DNA of 64,000 nt from Pascua guehoae (GCA_001600415.1 BCJX01000004.1:1697064-1761063); one strand, 5' to 3'; numbered from the stretch's first letter, positions 10,213 through 23,151 are shown. The notes: a model not told the origin generated them from the letters alone. Numbers and translations are program-made.

Positions 10213-13125
10213 TCACGCATCGTCCATGACAATGTCGCCCTCGTCGTCCAGAACCGAGTAGTCGGTGTTGCCGGTAAGAATGTAGTCGAGGAAGGTGGGG
10301 TCTTCGGGAGCGAGAGCGGCGTCGCCGGACCGAGCACGCTCAATGACATCGTGCTCGCAGATTTCTTGAATCGACGGACGCATATTCGGGTCGGCGTTCA
10401 TGCAGTTTGTAATAAAGTTGGCAAGCTCAGGGGACAGAGGCGAGAGGTCGAGCCATGTAAAGTTGTTCTCGCGGAGCGCATGCCAGCTTTGTCCGCCGTC
10501 GGGAAGATAGATGTTCATTGCCGACTCGAGGACGACGAGGCCAAAGCTGAGAACAAGTTAGCCACGAGTTTTCCCGAAGCGTTATAGCGTTACTCACCTG
10601 AAAATGTCCGCCGCCATGACGAAAACTCCGCGCAGCATCTCGGCAGGCATGTAGACACGGTCGCCCTCGCGCTCGAGCTTTTCGTCCTTGCCGACACCGA
10701 TCGAGCCACCGAGCCCCGAGCCGGCAATGATCTCAGCCGGCGAGATGCGAGGCCAACGCGACGCAAGTCCAAAGTCGGCAATCTTGAGGCTGCGGTCCTC
10801 GGCAACGAGAATGTTGGCAGGCTTGATGTCAAAGTGGATGACACCGTGCGAGTGGAGGTGTTGGAGACCGGTGGCAATGTCGCGCACAACCTTCCACACA
10901 CGCCCTTCGTCGAGGCGCTCATTCTCGTGACCAAATACCTCGAGGAAAGTTGCAAGTGAGCCGACACATGCCTCGGTCTGGATGAAGAGCTGGCGGTTTT
11001 GCTCCCAGGCGTCGACAAACGAGATGACATTCGAGCACGGCTCCTTGGACAGGTGGCGGAGAATGTCGACCTCTTCAAGGTTGCGGAGACGGCCCTTGAC
11101 GCCGTCAAACACGGCACGCGTCTTCTTGACGGCATATACGCCATCGCCATAGCGCTCCTTGACCTGGAGAACAGTCGAGAACTGGCCCTTGCCGAGGGGG
11201 TGCTGAACGACGAAGCGTGACTCAAAGATGTCCTCCTCTTCGGGGAAAATGGGAGCAGCTGCAGGGTGGGACTGGCGGTGGTGCAAGCGACGGTTGTCCT
11301 CGTGCTTTGGAGCCGAGCCGAATGTGGGGAGCGACAGACGCGGGACGACACTGTCCTTGAGAGGATGCGGGGACGGGGCCTTGAGATTCGGGACCTTGGG
11401 TGATGGCGACGGAGTGTGGGCGCTGGACAGAACGTGGCGGTCACCACCGCCCTTGGTCGGGGTCATCTCTTCCTCACTGCAGTCCATAGAGGATCCGCTG
11501 GTGCGGCGCAACAGGTCGGCACGCTTCGGAACAGACGACAAACCGAAGTGAACGGTTGGGCTGGACTCGGCGCCGTCCATGCCAGAGTCGGGAGAGGAAG
11601 TGGTGGTCACCGTAAGGTGTGGTACAGCTGCCGGCTTCTTGCGCGTCGAAGGCGGTGGGACAGCAAAGGTTGGCTTGGGAGCGGCAGCCATCTCCGAGTC
11701 CAGAACGGGCTGTGACATGGACACTGTCATGCGGCCCGACGAGCGAGGGTGGCCGTGGGCAAATGCGTGCTTCTTGACGGGCGTGTTGGGCATCATTGGC
11801 TTGTCCTCGTTGGAGAAGGCAAAGCTCGAGACGCCGTCGCACACAAAGTCAAAGCTGCGCGAGAGCATCGACTCTGCGGGTGGTTCGATGGGTGTCTGCA
11901 ATGGGCGGTGACCAAGAGAACGTGCGCGCTTGACCGATGGTCCAGTTGGGGCTGTGCCGATACGGAGCACAGATGGGGGAGGCATCTTTGAGCGGTCCTC
12001 GTCAAAAGAGGAGGCAATCGAGCCCATCGAGTCACGCGGCTTAAACTTTTGTTTGATGCCCGACGTGGCCGCCTCGAACACTTCGGGGTTTGGCTTGACG
12101 TTCTCAAACATGGTCTCGGCAGCAGGGGGTGTAATGCTGCTCGAGCTAGCAGACGAGATTGACGAGTTGGAGCCAAACTCGCGCCTATTCTTGAGGCTGG
12201 GCGAAAGGGTGAGTGAGAGCCCAGACTTGTGGCCGACAGAGCGCGAGATTGACTGCTCTTGGGAACGGCGAGGCCGCCCCGAGAAGCCGATAGGAACGGT
12301 ACCCATAGAGGACCGAGCCTTGCGACCGTGGACAAACGCCGCGCCAAACGGGGAATCGTCAATCTTGTCAACCTGGATGTCTCCGAGCGAGACTGCCTTC
12401 TTCTGGCCCATTCCAAAGGTGCGCTCGCCTACAGATGTCCGGCGGGCGCGGATGGGGTTTGAGCTGGAGAGACGGGGTATCCTCGAGCGTTGCACCTTCC
12501 ATGGGTTGCAGTCCTGGGACTGGGACGTGCGAAGGGAGAAGAGTGGCGGGGCCTGGAGGGTCTCAAAGTCGTCCACCAAGAGGCTCTGGCCGTGCCGAAC
12601 AGGGCTTCCACGCATCTTGGGGGAGAAGATGTCTTCCTTGCCCTGGTTGCGCGCGGCGGCAAGGCTGCGGCTGTGGCCGGGCACATGACGGATGGGGCTG
12701 TCGTCGTCGCCGAGGCGAAGTTTGGATGCCGAGGAAGACATGTACGCGGGAGTGGGGCTGTCTGCCACGGGCGAAGACGAAGAGTCTTGGTGGCGAGGGC
12801 GGTTGGGAGTGAGCTGCTGCAATGGCAGTGATGGGCGAGGCGACGAGATGAGAAAGTCGTACTCGTGGTTCCGGGGTGATGGGGAAGGAGACAGCTTGTG
12901 CTTGAGGTTGACAGACGAGTGGGGCGAGCGGAAGCTGGCAGGTGGCGCGTGGAATGGATTGGAGGCGACCTGCTCGACAGGTGTCTTGATTGTCTTGGCC
13001 GCGGCCAGCGCGGGCGACAAGCTGGGGGCCTGTGTTGAGAGAAGCCAGGAGTTGGGACGCTGGGTCTGCTTGTAGGGGCGCATCCCAGCCGCGGAGCTCT
13101 CGGCCATGTTGATGTCGTAAGGCAT
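10213..13125 (-). CDS. WEE1: Wee1/Swe1-type cell-cycle inhibitory kinase
   Basis: Kinase expected to phosphorylate the inhibitory Tyr of Cdc2/Cdk1 and hold cells before mitosis. Exons 13125-10598 and 10546-10213 with a 51-nt intron. Total 2862 nt, 953 aa. The first ~635 residues are Ser/Pro-rich, low complexity and full of SP/TP sites, as in fungal Wee1 regulatory regions. The kinase domain has the Gly loop LGKGQFSTV, catalytic Lys YAVKK, HFDIKPANIL, DFGLA, and EGDRVYMPAEML in place of APE. The missing Arg of HRD and the EGDR-Y segment are Wee1 family traits. Splicing gives ADIFSFGLVVLESA. The start at 13125 was chosen because upstream in-frame codons form a His/Pro-rich string typical of untranslated leader. 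Confidence 0.9.
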
Positions 13126-13838
13126 GGCAGGACGACGACGGGGGCGACGGCGACGGTGGCGGTGAGGAGTGAGGCGCAGCAGATCGGGCGGTCCAAGCTG
13201 TTGTTCGTGTAGCACAGTACGTAGTAGTTTCGAGTCGTTTGAGGTGCACGCGAGGTTGATGGAGTGATGGATGGATGGATGGATTGATGGGCAATGTGGG
13301 GGCAGTGAGGAAGGGTGGCAAAAGCACACTACTTGTGATTGATGTATCAACACTTTGACAAAGTCAGGCGCGCTCTGTGGTGATCGGGCCTGTTCTGGTG
13401 CCGCGGCGGTGGGGTTCGTGTTTGGTGGAATGGTGTCGCGAGGCTGAGGGGGAGGATGTGTGCAACTGGGTGGGTGTTGCGATGAGGAGGAGGGTGTCGA
13501 ATGACGACGAGAGGTGGATGGGTGGGGAAGATGGGGGATGAAGGATGAATGAAAGGAGTTAAGGAGCAAGGGGAAAAGGGGGGGGGGGGAAGTATGAATG
13601 GTTGGTGGGTGGGTGGTGGAAACGACTAAGTGCGAAGGTAGCAAGCTGGGCCCGGGCAGTGGGGGAGAGCCCTGGGCGGGCGCGCTGGGAGGGCAGTGGG
13701 GGAAAGCTATGGGCCTGGTAGGCCAGTCAGGCCGGCCCTTGGTGGGGCTGCGCCAGTGTTTGTGCACAACCTTGGAATTTACGTAACAGAAGATGGCCCA
13801 AAAAGGACAGCCCAATGGACAGGTGTTGATGGGCGAAC

Positions 13839-13849
13839 AAAAAAAAAAG

Positions 13850-13880
<31 letters not shown>
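13839..13880. repeat. Poly(dA) tract, 42 nt with one interruption
   Basis: A run of A from 13839 to 13880 broken by a single G at 13849, followed by GTAAAAAAGC. It lies about 0.7 kb upstream of the Wee1 start. It could be a nucleosome-excluding poly(dA:dT) element or the tail of a retroposed sequence. No target-site duplication was visible. Confidence 0.85.
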
Positions 13881-13885
<5 letters not shown>

Positions 13886-16283
13886 AAAGCTCAGGCGCGC
13901 TTTGCTTTGGCTCTCGTGCCCATTGGGTGGATCCCCTCTGCTCTGGTGCCTGTGGTGCCTTTCTTCGAGGCCCCCGTACCCTCTTTTTCTTCGCTTGGGT
14001 TTGGTGCCCGCGAGGTGGACGATCCCAAAGGTCAAAGAAGTCACACACGTGGCAGGCACGGCCAAACGCCCAAACGCCCAAACGCCCCCAGCGCGCCCAG
14101 CGGCGCCCAGCGCCCAGCGCCTCTCGTCTTGTGGCCCTGCTCTACCCAATGAATAAAAACAACCTGTGCACATCCCATGGGACACTACTGTCCACCAGTC
14201 CACCAGACGCTAGCATCATCCCCCACAATCCCCCATGCTCCACTCGACTGTCATCATCGCCACTCGACATCTTCCGACTCACACCGACTCATCCGACTCA
14301 GTCGATGGCGAGCACAAGTTTTTTCTTCATTGTCTTTGCGCAGGCGCACCGCCTTGCGTTGTGAGGTCACTGAGCCATTGTCTTGCCGCCGCGTTTCCTC
14401 TGGCCCCATTGTCGCCCTCGCCGCCCGCCGCATCACACCCCCAGGAATCAATCTCCGCTCTAACCCAATCTGGTGCCAGCGCTCCATCTCTGCGGCTGTA
14501 CCTCTTGCATACCCCCCGCATTGTCCGCAACCGCGGCTGACGTGTAAGGCAAGACACATTCCCGCCACGTTGGTCGCTGCGCACGCACCTCTGTCCCCGA
14601 CACTTGTACGCCCGTGTCTGACCGACAAGCACCCTGTGCGGCAGTGGCCCCTGCCCACTCAGTCCGTAATGTTCCCCCTTGGAGGGCCAATCTCACGCTT
14701 CCCTCATCTCGAGTGCCAATGTTCTCCAATGACACTCGACGCCGTGGATCTACCAAAAGGGTTGTCGGCGTCTTGCAATGGTCCTCAGTGGGTCGTTCTG
14801 GCCGAAGCATGAGAGTGTCCTGTCACGCTTGCCTCATGGTTTGTTTTTTTTTGGCCTGGGCCCCCACATCTCGGACAATGTCTTGTAACTCTTGTACCCC
14901 GCACCGCTGCCGGCACCGGCACGGCAGCGGCACGAGGCACGTCGGACGCGTCGGACAACGCAGGCCCAAGGTTCAAACTTTGTCGCCCATCCGACGCGTC
15001 TCTCGTCCTTGTTCTGGAGAGTGTGGCGCTCCCTTCAGCACAGATCTCGGCCAACCACCATGTCCAGCAAGCATGAGCAAACCTGACAAAATCCTGCGTA
15101 AGCCTGAACCAGCCATATGTCTTTGGCAATGCACACCGTCTCAGCGTCAAACCCCTCGGAGTGCCTCGCGTTTCGTCCGGAACACCTACTCACCGGTGCT
15201 CGTCACTTGGGCTAGTTTGTGCGTGCCTCCAGGTTCATTGCCCGGGCCGGCTCGAATGCGGACAATATCATGGGTGACACCGGAATGCGGTGACCAAGAC
15301 CCCGAGCGACCCGACGCAACGCCGCTTCATGTCGTGGCTGAAGGGAACGAGGATATGGCGCCTCGTGAAATGTCCTCGGCTGTTGGTTACTAGCCGCCAT
15401 CCGACAGTGGAAAACCAGCCCCCAACATCACGTCTGACAAGCTCTATGTGTCAACTCCGAGGTTGACGAGGTTTCAGCCCCTCTCTCAAGTCGCGAGGGC
15501 ATTGGAGGGGACACTGGCGGGGAACATTGCAGATGAAGGGGATGACAACCCGGGGCATAACGGTCCGCGGGGTAGAGGCCATGTCTGTACAACCGGCTCA
15601 CCTTAATGCACATTGACGAAAGCAATTGAGGTTGCATGGGCTCATGCAAGCTTGTACTCTCACAGCCTGCAGCTTTGCGTGCCCAAAGCCGACCGAGGGT
15701 ACAATGTTTGATGGGTGCATTTGCCAGAACCTCCCCTCTTCTCAGAAATGACGGGGACCTTCGCGACGGAGTCAAGGGCAATAAGTGATCACAGAAGACT
15801 TCGACAGACTCGAGCTGGAGTGTGTAGCCGACCTTGGTCGCTGCTGAGCCAAATAGCTCCATCATGCCCCGTGCCCTTTGACGTGGCACGTTTTGCTGTC
15901 GCCGTTTGAGCCTGTGCCCAGCGGTCGATGTTGGGTCGGTTGGTGCTCCTGCCAGATTCTGCACCCATGGGGTTCTGGGGTTCCAGGTTTCTGGCTTTCT
16001 GGCTTTCTGGATGGCAAAGCCAAGGCCAAGGTAGATGGTGATGCGAGGTCATTCATAATATACCCATCTTTTGTGCATGAACGTGTGACATGACATGGCT
16101 CCTAACCCGTACCCTCACCTCCTCACCTGTTAAATTCAACAAAGCGTTCGTTCTCCCGAATATCACCACTTGAGCCCACCCTCGTGGGCCGGTTGTAGGC
16201 CTCCATCCTCTCTCAGGCAAACACTGGCCTCATGAGCTTGGAGCTCAGTATGTCCACTTGAAGTCAATGTGTGCCAGGTTATA

Positions 16284-16569
16284 CTACTTGCTGCCGAAAA
16301 GGATGGCACTGTACGTCCCGACCTTGGGTATGTGGTTTAATTTCATTGAAAACGTGTACTTGTCCTTGGCGACTGTGCGCCAGTCGTTGTAGTTTGCCTT
16401 GATTGACCTTCCTATATCACAGTTCCTGACATCGTGGAGCCAGGTAGGTACCTGCGCGGTTTGGCTAGTCGTGTCAGTCACGAGCACGAGCAGCAAGGTC
16501 AATGGGGATTTTGAACTGCATTGTCGCCCGAACGTAGTCTTGGGGGAACTCGGGCATTGCGGTATTGTT
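16284..16569 (-). pseudogene. Possible coding relic (unknown protein)
   Basis: Minus-strand frames read in protein-like fashion. One gives NNTAMPEFPQDYVRATMQF and, after an apparent +1 shift near 16505, another gives VPTWLHDVRNCDIGR and ends KVGTYSAILFGSK-stop at 16284. No canonical intron joins the two frames in phase and upstream sequence has stops. It may be a decayed gene or an exon pair wrongly modelled. No family was recognised. Confidence 0.25.
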
Positions 16570-17138
16570 GGGGCTTCAGCTCGGCATCAGTACATCCCCC
16601 AGCTCTTCAACCGGTGTCCTTCCTACGTGCCCTTTCATTGCTTCTGCAGACGGGTGTACTCTGTAGACCCGTGTCTCTGTACCTCACACAGGCCACTAAC
16701 TACGCATTGCTGGCCAGGAGAGGAGGCGAGGCTGCCGCTTTGGTCGTCTATTACGATCTCTTATGTTATAGGATTAATCGGGGGAGGCGGTGATGGCTGC
16801 ATAAGTCTCTATGGGCAAACACAATGTATGGGACGACATATCGCTTCGAGTGTCAATCGTATACCTGTGGACGGAAGTCGTGGAATTATTACTCGCTTTA
16901 CGTCTACATTGCCTCACAGACGTGTGCACGCGGCCACACCACAACACCGTCGTGCCAACCTTCAAGGCACCCCGTAGGCCCGTCGGTCAAAGCTTCTTCT
17001 GCGGGTGAAAACCGGTTCAGCACACACCCCATGCCAATTATAGGCGAGACGGCGGTTCCGGCACAAGTGGAACAACTGTTCTGTTCGCATCGGGACGCTC
17101 CGACTTGGTGTGTCAGTGCAGGTCGACTTGGGTGGGGT

Positions 17139-17194
<56 letters not shown>
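17139..17194. repeat. Uninterrupted 56-nt poly(G) tract
   Basis: Positions 17139-17194 are all G on the plus strand, with further short G runs just upstream. Such a tract can form G-quadruplexes and is a common site of sequencing error, so its true length is uncertain. Confidence 0.9.
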
Positions 17195-17195
<1 letters not shown>

Positions 17196-17383
17196 GGTGT
17201 GTGTGTATGTGCCTCGACGCTGCTCTCCGATACTGCTTGTGGGAGACATGTGCCACACAAGGCACGAGTTGGGCCCCAGCTGTTATCGCCGATGGGTCGG
17301 TTGAACTTGCCGCGGTGTTGGTATAATGGAACCCAACCAATACCAGTGGATTCCCAGAGGTTGGTTGGTGTTCAGTGAGTCGC

Positions 17384-17405
17384 GGGGGGGGGGGGGGNGG
17401 GNGGG
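17384..17405. repeat. Second poly(G) tract with ambiguous bases
   Basis: A G run interrupted by N at 17398 and 17402. These are the only ambiguous bases noticed in the window and mark an assembly-uncertain point. Confidence 0.9.
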
Positions 17406-19365
17406 TTTACGGGTTTACAGGCGTCGGTACTGGATCGTCGACCTGTTTTGCAGGGAGGGGTGCACGACCGCGCCTGTCTGTTGGGAGATGTGATCCGTCC
17501 CGGTGGGTGTTTTAGCACACACACAACATGCACAACCTGTGTTTCAAGGCACCCAAGGCACGTGTACGGCGACTCCAGATGTTGAGTTTGCAGTCGTCCC
17601 AGTCAAAAGCAAAACCGAGTGTGGGGTCAGTGCCAAGAGGACGCCAAAGGTATAGCCATGGCGGTCCGTGTGTCTGGCGGTGCCGTGGCGTCGAGGGCCA
17701 ACCGAGCGCAGGGGACAGTGCAGCGTGTGGCGTCGGGGCGGGGGGGGGGCAGAGGACTGTGCGGCCGTCGCGTCGTGTTGGGAGGACTGTGCACAGTGGC
17801 GTCGGCGAGGGCTTTGTGTAGAGGGCAGTGCGTTTTGATGAGGTGAGACTAAAATCGTGAGATCTCAAGCGTACAGGTGTGGCTTACTGTGATCGAGGAT
17901 GTGCAGAGAGATTGGACGGCCGAATGTGTCAGTGCGCCGGGTGGCTGCGGTGAGAGTGGCATCAGGAGGATATGAGGGATGGCGGCCATTGTTTTTTTTT
18001 TTTGTTTGCCGTGGTATGCGCCATTGTGTGGTTTGGGGCATGTGGGTGGTGCCCCGTGGGCGTTGGAAAGGGCAGTACAAAAGGCCTAATGTACTCTCAA
18101 ACGCAATGTGCAGGGTAGCATGACCCTAGATGGTGTGCCGGCACGATCACATGCCTAGGTCGACCCGGGTGATCGAGATGGCAGGCGTTTGATGCACAGG
18201 CCACGTTGTCACTTGTGGGACAGGAGATGAGAAATGGGGGCCGGACGGCCTGTCTCGTCCATCAATACACAACATGTACACGCACTGCGATTTGTCGCTT
18301 GTTCTCGTGTGCCTGGGAGGGTAGTCGACGCTAGACCACCATGTCTATATGTGACTGAAGCACAGGGGTGCACGTTCCAACTGGGCGAGTTTCGCACAGC
18401 TCTGGCCTCGGAGCCAGGAACCCGTATGAGACGCAGGCGGCTCTATTGTAGTAGAGTTTCCCCGTGAGCTTGCCTGGCAAATAGGTATGAAGAAGGTACG
18501 CATTCTGCCACAAGATGACAGTTAGCAGGCATCAACCAGGTGACATCTCGACATGATTTCCACATGAAACCCCCGTGAGGACTCCATCGGTATTCCGATT
18601 TCTGGATAACAAACGATCACCATGAAGTATGACAGACCCCCCTTATGTCAAAGCTGCAGTGCCCAAGTTTTCCCAGCCCTGAGGGATTCCCGCGCATTGT
18701 AAACTTTGGTCTATCCAAAGGCATGGCGTATTTAGCATCGGGACACCACGGTGACAAATGCAACGGTGCTCCGAGTTGCCAACTCTGGCTAACCGAGTTT
18801 CTGAACAGGCGGAACCTCAATGTCAGTTATAGTTAACGCCCTAGATTGCCTGTCACTGGTACTGTCACACTTGCGGCACGGTTCGAGGGCAACTACCTAC
18901 GACAACCTTCCGTTGTTGGAAGGTAGGCTGAACTTTTGTAACCGAGGGTGGCCGTGTCTGTTTCATGAGTCACGACTTGTGCTGGTATCTGTCACTCCTG
19001 CAGCCTCCGAATTCGATACAGATAATTGCTCTCTTGTTTTATTTTTCTCATTCTACCCAACAACGCAATGTCATTGAAAGACCGTAGGCGGCGTCTAAGT
19101 GTTCACATCGTCAGACGGTGTGGCGAGGCAGAGTGCCACATTCGGCTGGCGCCACACTCACGCTGAGAATTAAGCGATAGCTATGAGTGGCCGTATTACG
19201 TATGCCAGCCGCTCACCCATGGCCACGCGAGAGCCACGCTACTCAACCTCCACTCTGCACATTGTTGTTCTCGAGCCCAACCAACCCACCTCTCCTCCCA
19301 CCAACCCATCCACAACACACCCATCTCCACCAAAGTACACCTCCCACCCCCGCAGTCCTACCACG

Positions 19366-21003
19366 ATGTCCGACTCCGACGACGACTTCATGTCCGACAA
19401 GTTCCTGGTCGACACCCCCACCGAGCCGACGACATACACAGCGCGGCGCCAAAAGACGCTCCTGCGGGGCCAGCAGCGCGCGCAGGCGAGGCAGCAGCGG
19501 TCGGCGCGCGAGATCGAGGCCGAACGGCGGCGCGAGGGGCTGAGTCGGAGCCTGTTTGATTCTGGCCGAGCAAGTGACGCTAGAACTGATGCCGTCCCCG
19601 AGCGGACAGGCAGGCCAGGTATCGGGAGCAGTAGTGGTAGTTCTGGCCCGGCGCCGGCGAGTTCGACAGGGCAGACCAAGGCGATGGACCTGATGATGAA
19701 GATGGGCTGGAAGGTTGGTGAGGGCCTGGGACGGCGCCGGAGCGCGTCGCCCGAGCGGCCGCCCGCGCCCGCCGGCGTTGATCGCGAGCATGCGCGGGCG
19801 AGGATTGGGAGCGGTGTGGGACCGAGTGCGACGAAGGCCACGGCGCGCGCCGAGCCGATCAGGATCTCGATGTGGGCAGGTACGTCTTGCTCTTGAAGTC
19901 TAGTCTGGCGTGAGACCCCTCACACCACCTTGCACCGTTATCCATGGTCTCAATCAACTCGCACTACACCTTCCCTCACCCGGTTCTCTCACGCGCTAAC
20001 CCCAGGACGCAAGGGACTCACTGCGCGCTCCCCCTCGCCGCCGCCCCTCCGGCGCGACCCCCACTCGCTCGCGCCCGAGCGTGCCGCCGAGCTCGGTGAG
20101 AAGGCGGACCGCTTCCGCGCGACGGCGGGTGCGGACCACGCCGCGCGCGACGCGTCGCGCAAAGCCGCAAAGGCGCGGGCGCTGCTCGTCGAGCTGGACG
20201 AGAAGAAGGGTGTCAAGGTGGGTAGGGTGGCAAGGCTAGTTGGGGTTGGCGTGTCTGTGTCGCTGTCCGAGGCATCGACTCTGTGTCATTGACAATGTTG
20301 TCTGCTTCAACTGCCAGGTGCCACTGTCGCGTCCGCGTTCGAGTCCAGTCCCCCAGTCACCACGTCGTACCATTGCCTCGCACAACAACGCATCGCTGAC
20401 ATCCAGTTCCACCCCCTGCACGTCGACCCCCTCAGCCCCCAGTCCCTCCCCCGCCCCCTCCTCGTCCGCATCTACCCCGACCAGGCGTCGCCCAGCCGTT
20501 CCCGCTCTCCGAGCCCCGTGACCGAGGCTGCGCCTGCGCCGCCGTCTGCAAACTCGCTCGCCGCGAGCAGGGCCAACCTCTCAGCCGCCGAGCGGTTGCG
20601 CGAGCAGATGCGCCGCGACATGCTGAGCGAGCTGGGGCGGGACGATGGCGAGGACGCGAGCGAGGTCCGGTTCGGCGTCCTGAGTGGGGACAAGGGCAAG
20701 GACAAGGGTGAAGCGGGAGGGGAGGGGGAGGGAGGTGGTGCGCTGGAGGCCGAGGTCGATTGGGACGAGATGGTGTCTGGCACCAAGCGTGTGCTGACCA
20801 TGACTGTAAGTTGGTGACGGCGGATGGAATCCGCAAGGCTAGGTCCAGTGGCTGACATGCAGCCGGCGGAAAATCTCGCCTTTGTCGTCTCGCAGCTCCG
20901 CCACGAACACCTGTTCTGCTTCTGGTGCGGGTCGCAGTATACGAGCTGGGACGAGATGGACGGGCCCGGCGGCTGTCCAGGCGAGGACGAGGATGATCAC
21001 TAG
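19366..21003 (+). CDS. G-patch domain protein with C-terminal DUF4187-like zinc motif (GPATCH11-like)
   Basis: Exons 19366-19879, 20006-20217, 20407-20805, 20863-21003; total 1266 nt, 421 aa. The G-patch starts near residue 105 with KAMDLMMKMGWKVGEGLG, continues after a disordered insert, and spans the first intron (ISMWAG-RKGLTARSP). A charged middle holds LSAAERLREQMRRDML. The C-terminus reads HEHLFCFWCGSQYTSWDEM and ends in CPGEDEDDH, matching the small CxxC domain at the end of GPATCH11 relatives. The second acceptor was placed at 20406 (CTGACATCCAG) because the earlier acceptor at 20317 shifts frame to a stop at 20521. Likely a nuclear RNA-processing cofactor, by family. Confidence 0.82.
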
Positions 21004-21293
21004 GCGCTGTAGACGAGGATGATCACTAAGAGCTGTAGACGTGTGAGGTCGTCCGGGCAGATGGGCTAGCGATGCGACTAGTGATGGAGCAGCCACCAAG
21101 ATGCACAGCGCGGCCACGGGATGGAATACATGAGCTGTATTATGTACAGGGTATGGCAATGCGAGGTGGTGTCGTAGGGGCATAAGGTCGTTGGCCGAGA
21201 GGCAACTAGTGGCCATGCTGGGCGGCGAGGGCGTGTAGGGCCAGGCGGCCACAAGGGTGGTATGGTGAGAGCGTGGGCGTATTGCGGACACGG

Positions 21294-22868
21294 CTAATAC
21301 CTCGCCGCGAGCTCGTTCCGGCGCCTGCGCTCGGCACGCGCGGCCGCCTCTTCGAGCGCGCTGACCTGCTCGTGCAGGGCGACAAACATGTCCGAGACGG
21401 TGGTAGTCTGGTAACAAGCGGAGAATAGGACGCAGAGAATCGCAAACATGTGATTGAGACAACGCGTGGGTGCGGGACAAGATAACACGGGTTCACGTGT
21501 CAGCTTGAGCAAGATTCCTCGTGCAAGCTACCACTCACAAAGTCATTGTACTGCTCCACCAGCCCGGCGACGCGGGTGCGCGTGGCGGCCAGCTCGCGCT
21601 TGCGGTCCAACAAGCGGGCGTTGGCCGTGAGGAGCGCGGGCTCGAGCTCGGTGATTTCTGAGAGTGGTGAGAAACGAGAATCGCGTGGGTGGGTGGGACA
21701 TCGAGCTTCACGGCCTTCACTATGCTCCTCACTGGCCTTCTTGTCGAAGAGTCCCAGCATAAACGCCAGGCACCTCCATCGCATCGTCACGAAGCTCCAG
21801 CCATGGCCGTGTATGACACCCCCTCGCCGCGTCGTCTCGCCAAACCCATATGCACAACATTCTTCCGACTCGCACCCCACACCCATCCCCCGTTCCCCAA
21901 CCCCCCCGCCCCCCCCCCCCCCCCACCTCCAACCCAGACTCACCCTCCAACTCGCCCGCCCCCGCCACCCCGCGCCGATTCAACACGTCAATCTCGCGCA
22001 GCCCCCGCTCGGCCTCGACAATATCCGCCCGCGCCTCGAGCACCATGGCAACCTTGGCCGGGAGGGGCAGGAGGTCGCGCGGGTGGATCGGCGACGTGGG
22101 CGACGCCGACGCAGGCGGCGACGTCGGGGATACTGGCGTCGCTGCGCTCGTGGGCGTCGCGGCGGTGGGCATCGTCGGTGCGGTGGGCGTGACGGTCGCG
22201 TGCGTGGTCGCGGCCGAGCGCGCGCTGCCGCTCATGCTCAGGTGGGGCGTGTGCGTGATGCTGTGACTGCTGATACTGTTGCCGTGCGTGTGTGTCTCCT
22301 TTTCGTCGACGGCGAGGAGGGGCGCGAAGCGGTTATCTGCGTGTCAGTGATCCGTGATGCGACGCGTCGCGTGTCGGCGCCAGGACGCGTGGCTGAGCGG
22401 GGAAGATGGGGGAGGCGGACTCAATGCTGTCGTGTGCACACTGCTGAGCATGCACCAGTACCGATTGCAAGTAACCAGCACCCCGCAACCCGATAGTGCC
22501 CCACTAAGGAGCAGGCTTGCCCTTCCTCGTGCCATACCAGCTCAAACCGAGGCCGTAACAGACGCAACACAAGACGCACAGTTTTCGTAAAACTGCTGCA
22601 GGGGCGGGGACGTAGCCACCGCCCTCTCAAGCGCGGCCACGAGCGCGTCCACGCGCTGTGCAATCGTGGCCTGCGGCTCGTCGTCCTCGTCCGTCTCCGC
22701 GGCTGCATCGGTCGTCGCCGCCTTGCGTGCTGGTTTCCGCGCCGCTGGTCGCGCCGTCGCACGGTCCTTCTTGGTGACAGTGACGACCGCGAGCTGGGTG
22801 GAGGGGACGCCGACGACGGCGGCCTCGAGGGCGCGCAGGCGGAGCTCGACGGGGAGGGGGAGGGCCAT
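21294..22868 (-). CDS. Dynactin subunit p24/DCTN3-like coiled-coil protein
   Basis: Exons 22868-22580, 22336-21944, 21657-21539, 21407-21294; total 915 nt, 304 aa. The N-terminus MALPLPVELRLRALEAAVVG resembles the start of the dynactin shoulder subunit family. A basic Ala-rich spacer follows, then LQQFYENYNRFAPLL across the first splice. A second heptad-rich part has LPLPAKVAMVLEARADIVE, ELEPALLTANARLLDRKRE and GLVEQYNDF. It ends in a basic helix. Predicted role: a structural part of dynactin, the dynein activator. The match is by motif order and recall of the family, so the assignment is moderate. It shares a 283-bp divergent promoter with the Mog1 gene. Confidence 0.65.
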
Positions 22869-23151
22869 TGTGGATAGCTGTTGTGATGGGGACAACAAAG
22901 GTGGAATAACAAAGTGTCCAGGTGGCCGGGTGCACCAGGTTGTGGCATCTGGCATGTGCGTGCCTGGTCTCAGCCAAGGCCACGGCCAGCGCGGCCCAGC
23001 CAACCAACCTGCCAGCCTACCGCCAACGACGTCATCCGCCACCGACGACCAGACTCAAACCGCAAAGACCGAGGCCAGAGTCGAGAGAATTACTCCTCAT
23101 CCCATCTCCCACCTTCCACTCTCTTCCACCCACCCACTCACACAGCCCACA
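22869..23151. promoter_or_regulatory. Divergent promoter, p24-like gene and Mog1
   Basis: A 283-bp space between two divergent start codons. The right half is pyrimidine-rich just before the Mog1 ATG (CATCTCCCACCTTCCACTC). Shared promoter function is inferred. Confidence 0.45.

Larger units (their letters stand above)
13126..19365. other. 6.2-kb interval without intact genes
   Basis: The longest gene-free stretch here. It includes the Wee1 upstream region to about 13.8 kb with simple GGAT repeats, then mixed-composition sequence with many overlapping short frames. None has conserved motifs or a consistent intron-exon structure. It contains the poly-A tract, the poly-G tracts with N bases, and one protein-like minus-strand fragment at 16284-16569. 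Base composition looks less GC-rich than in the flanking genes; this was judged by eye, not computed. Confidence 0.55.

Noticed and set aside
14177..15393. Plus-strand frames of 211 and 259 codons
   Set aside because: Cys/Arg/Ser-rich random-looking translations, no conserved motif, no consistent splice structure.
15428..15964. 178-codon minus-strand frame
   Set aside because: No recognisable domain and composition typical of chance frames; kept out of the gene list.
17110..17304. Poly-Gly or poly-Pro ORFs over the poly-G tract
   Set aside because: Pure homopolymer translation.
20317..20521. Earlier acceptor in the G-patch gene giving a Ser/Pro-rich exon
   Set aside because: It leads to a stop at 20521 and loses the conserved C-terminal CxxC domain. 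The acceptor at 20406 has a better branch site and keeps frame.
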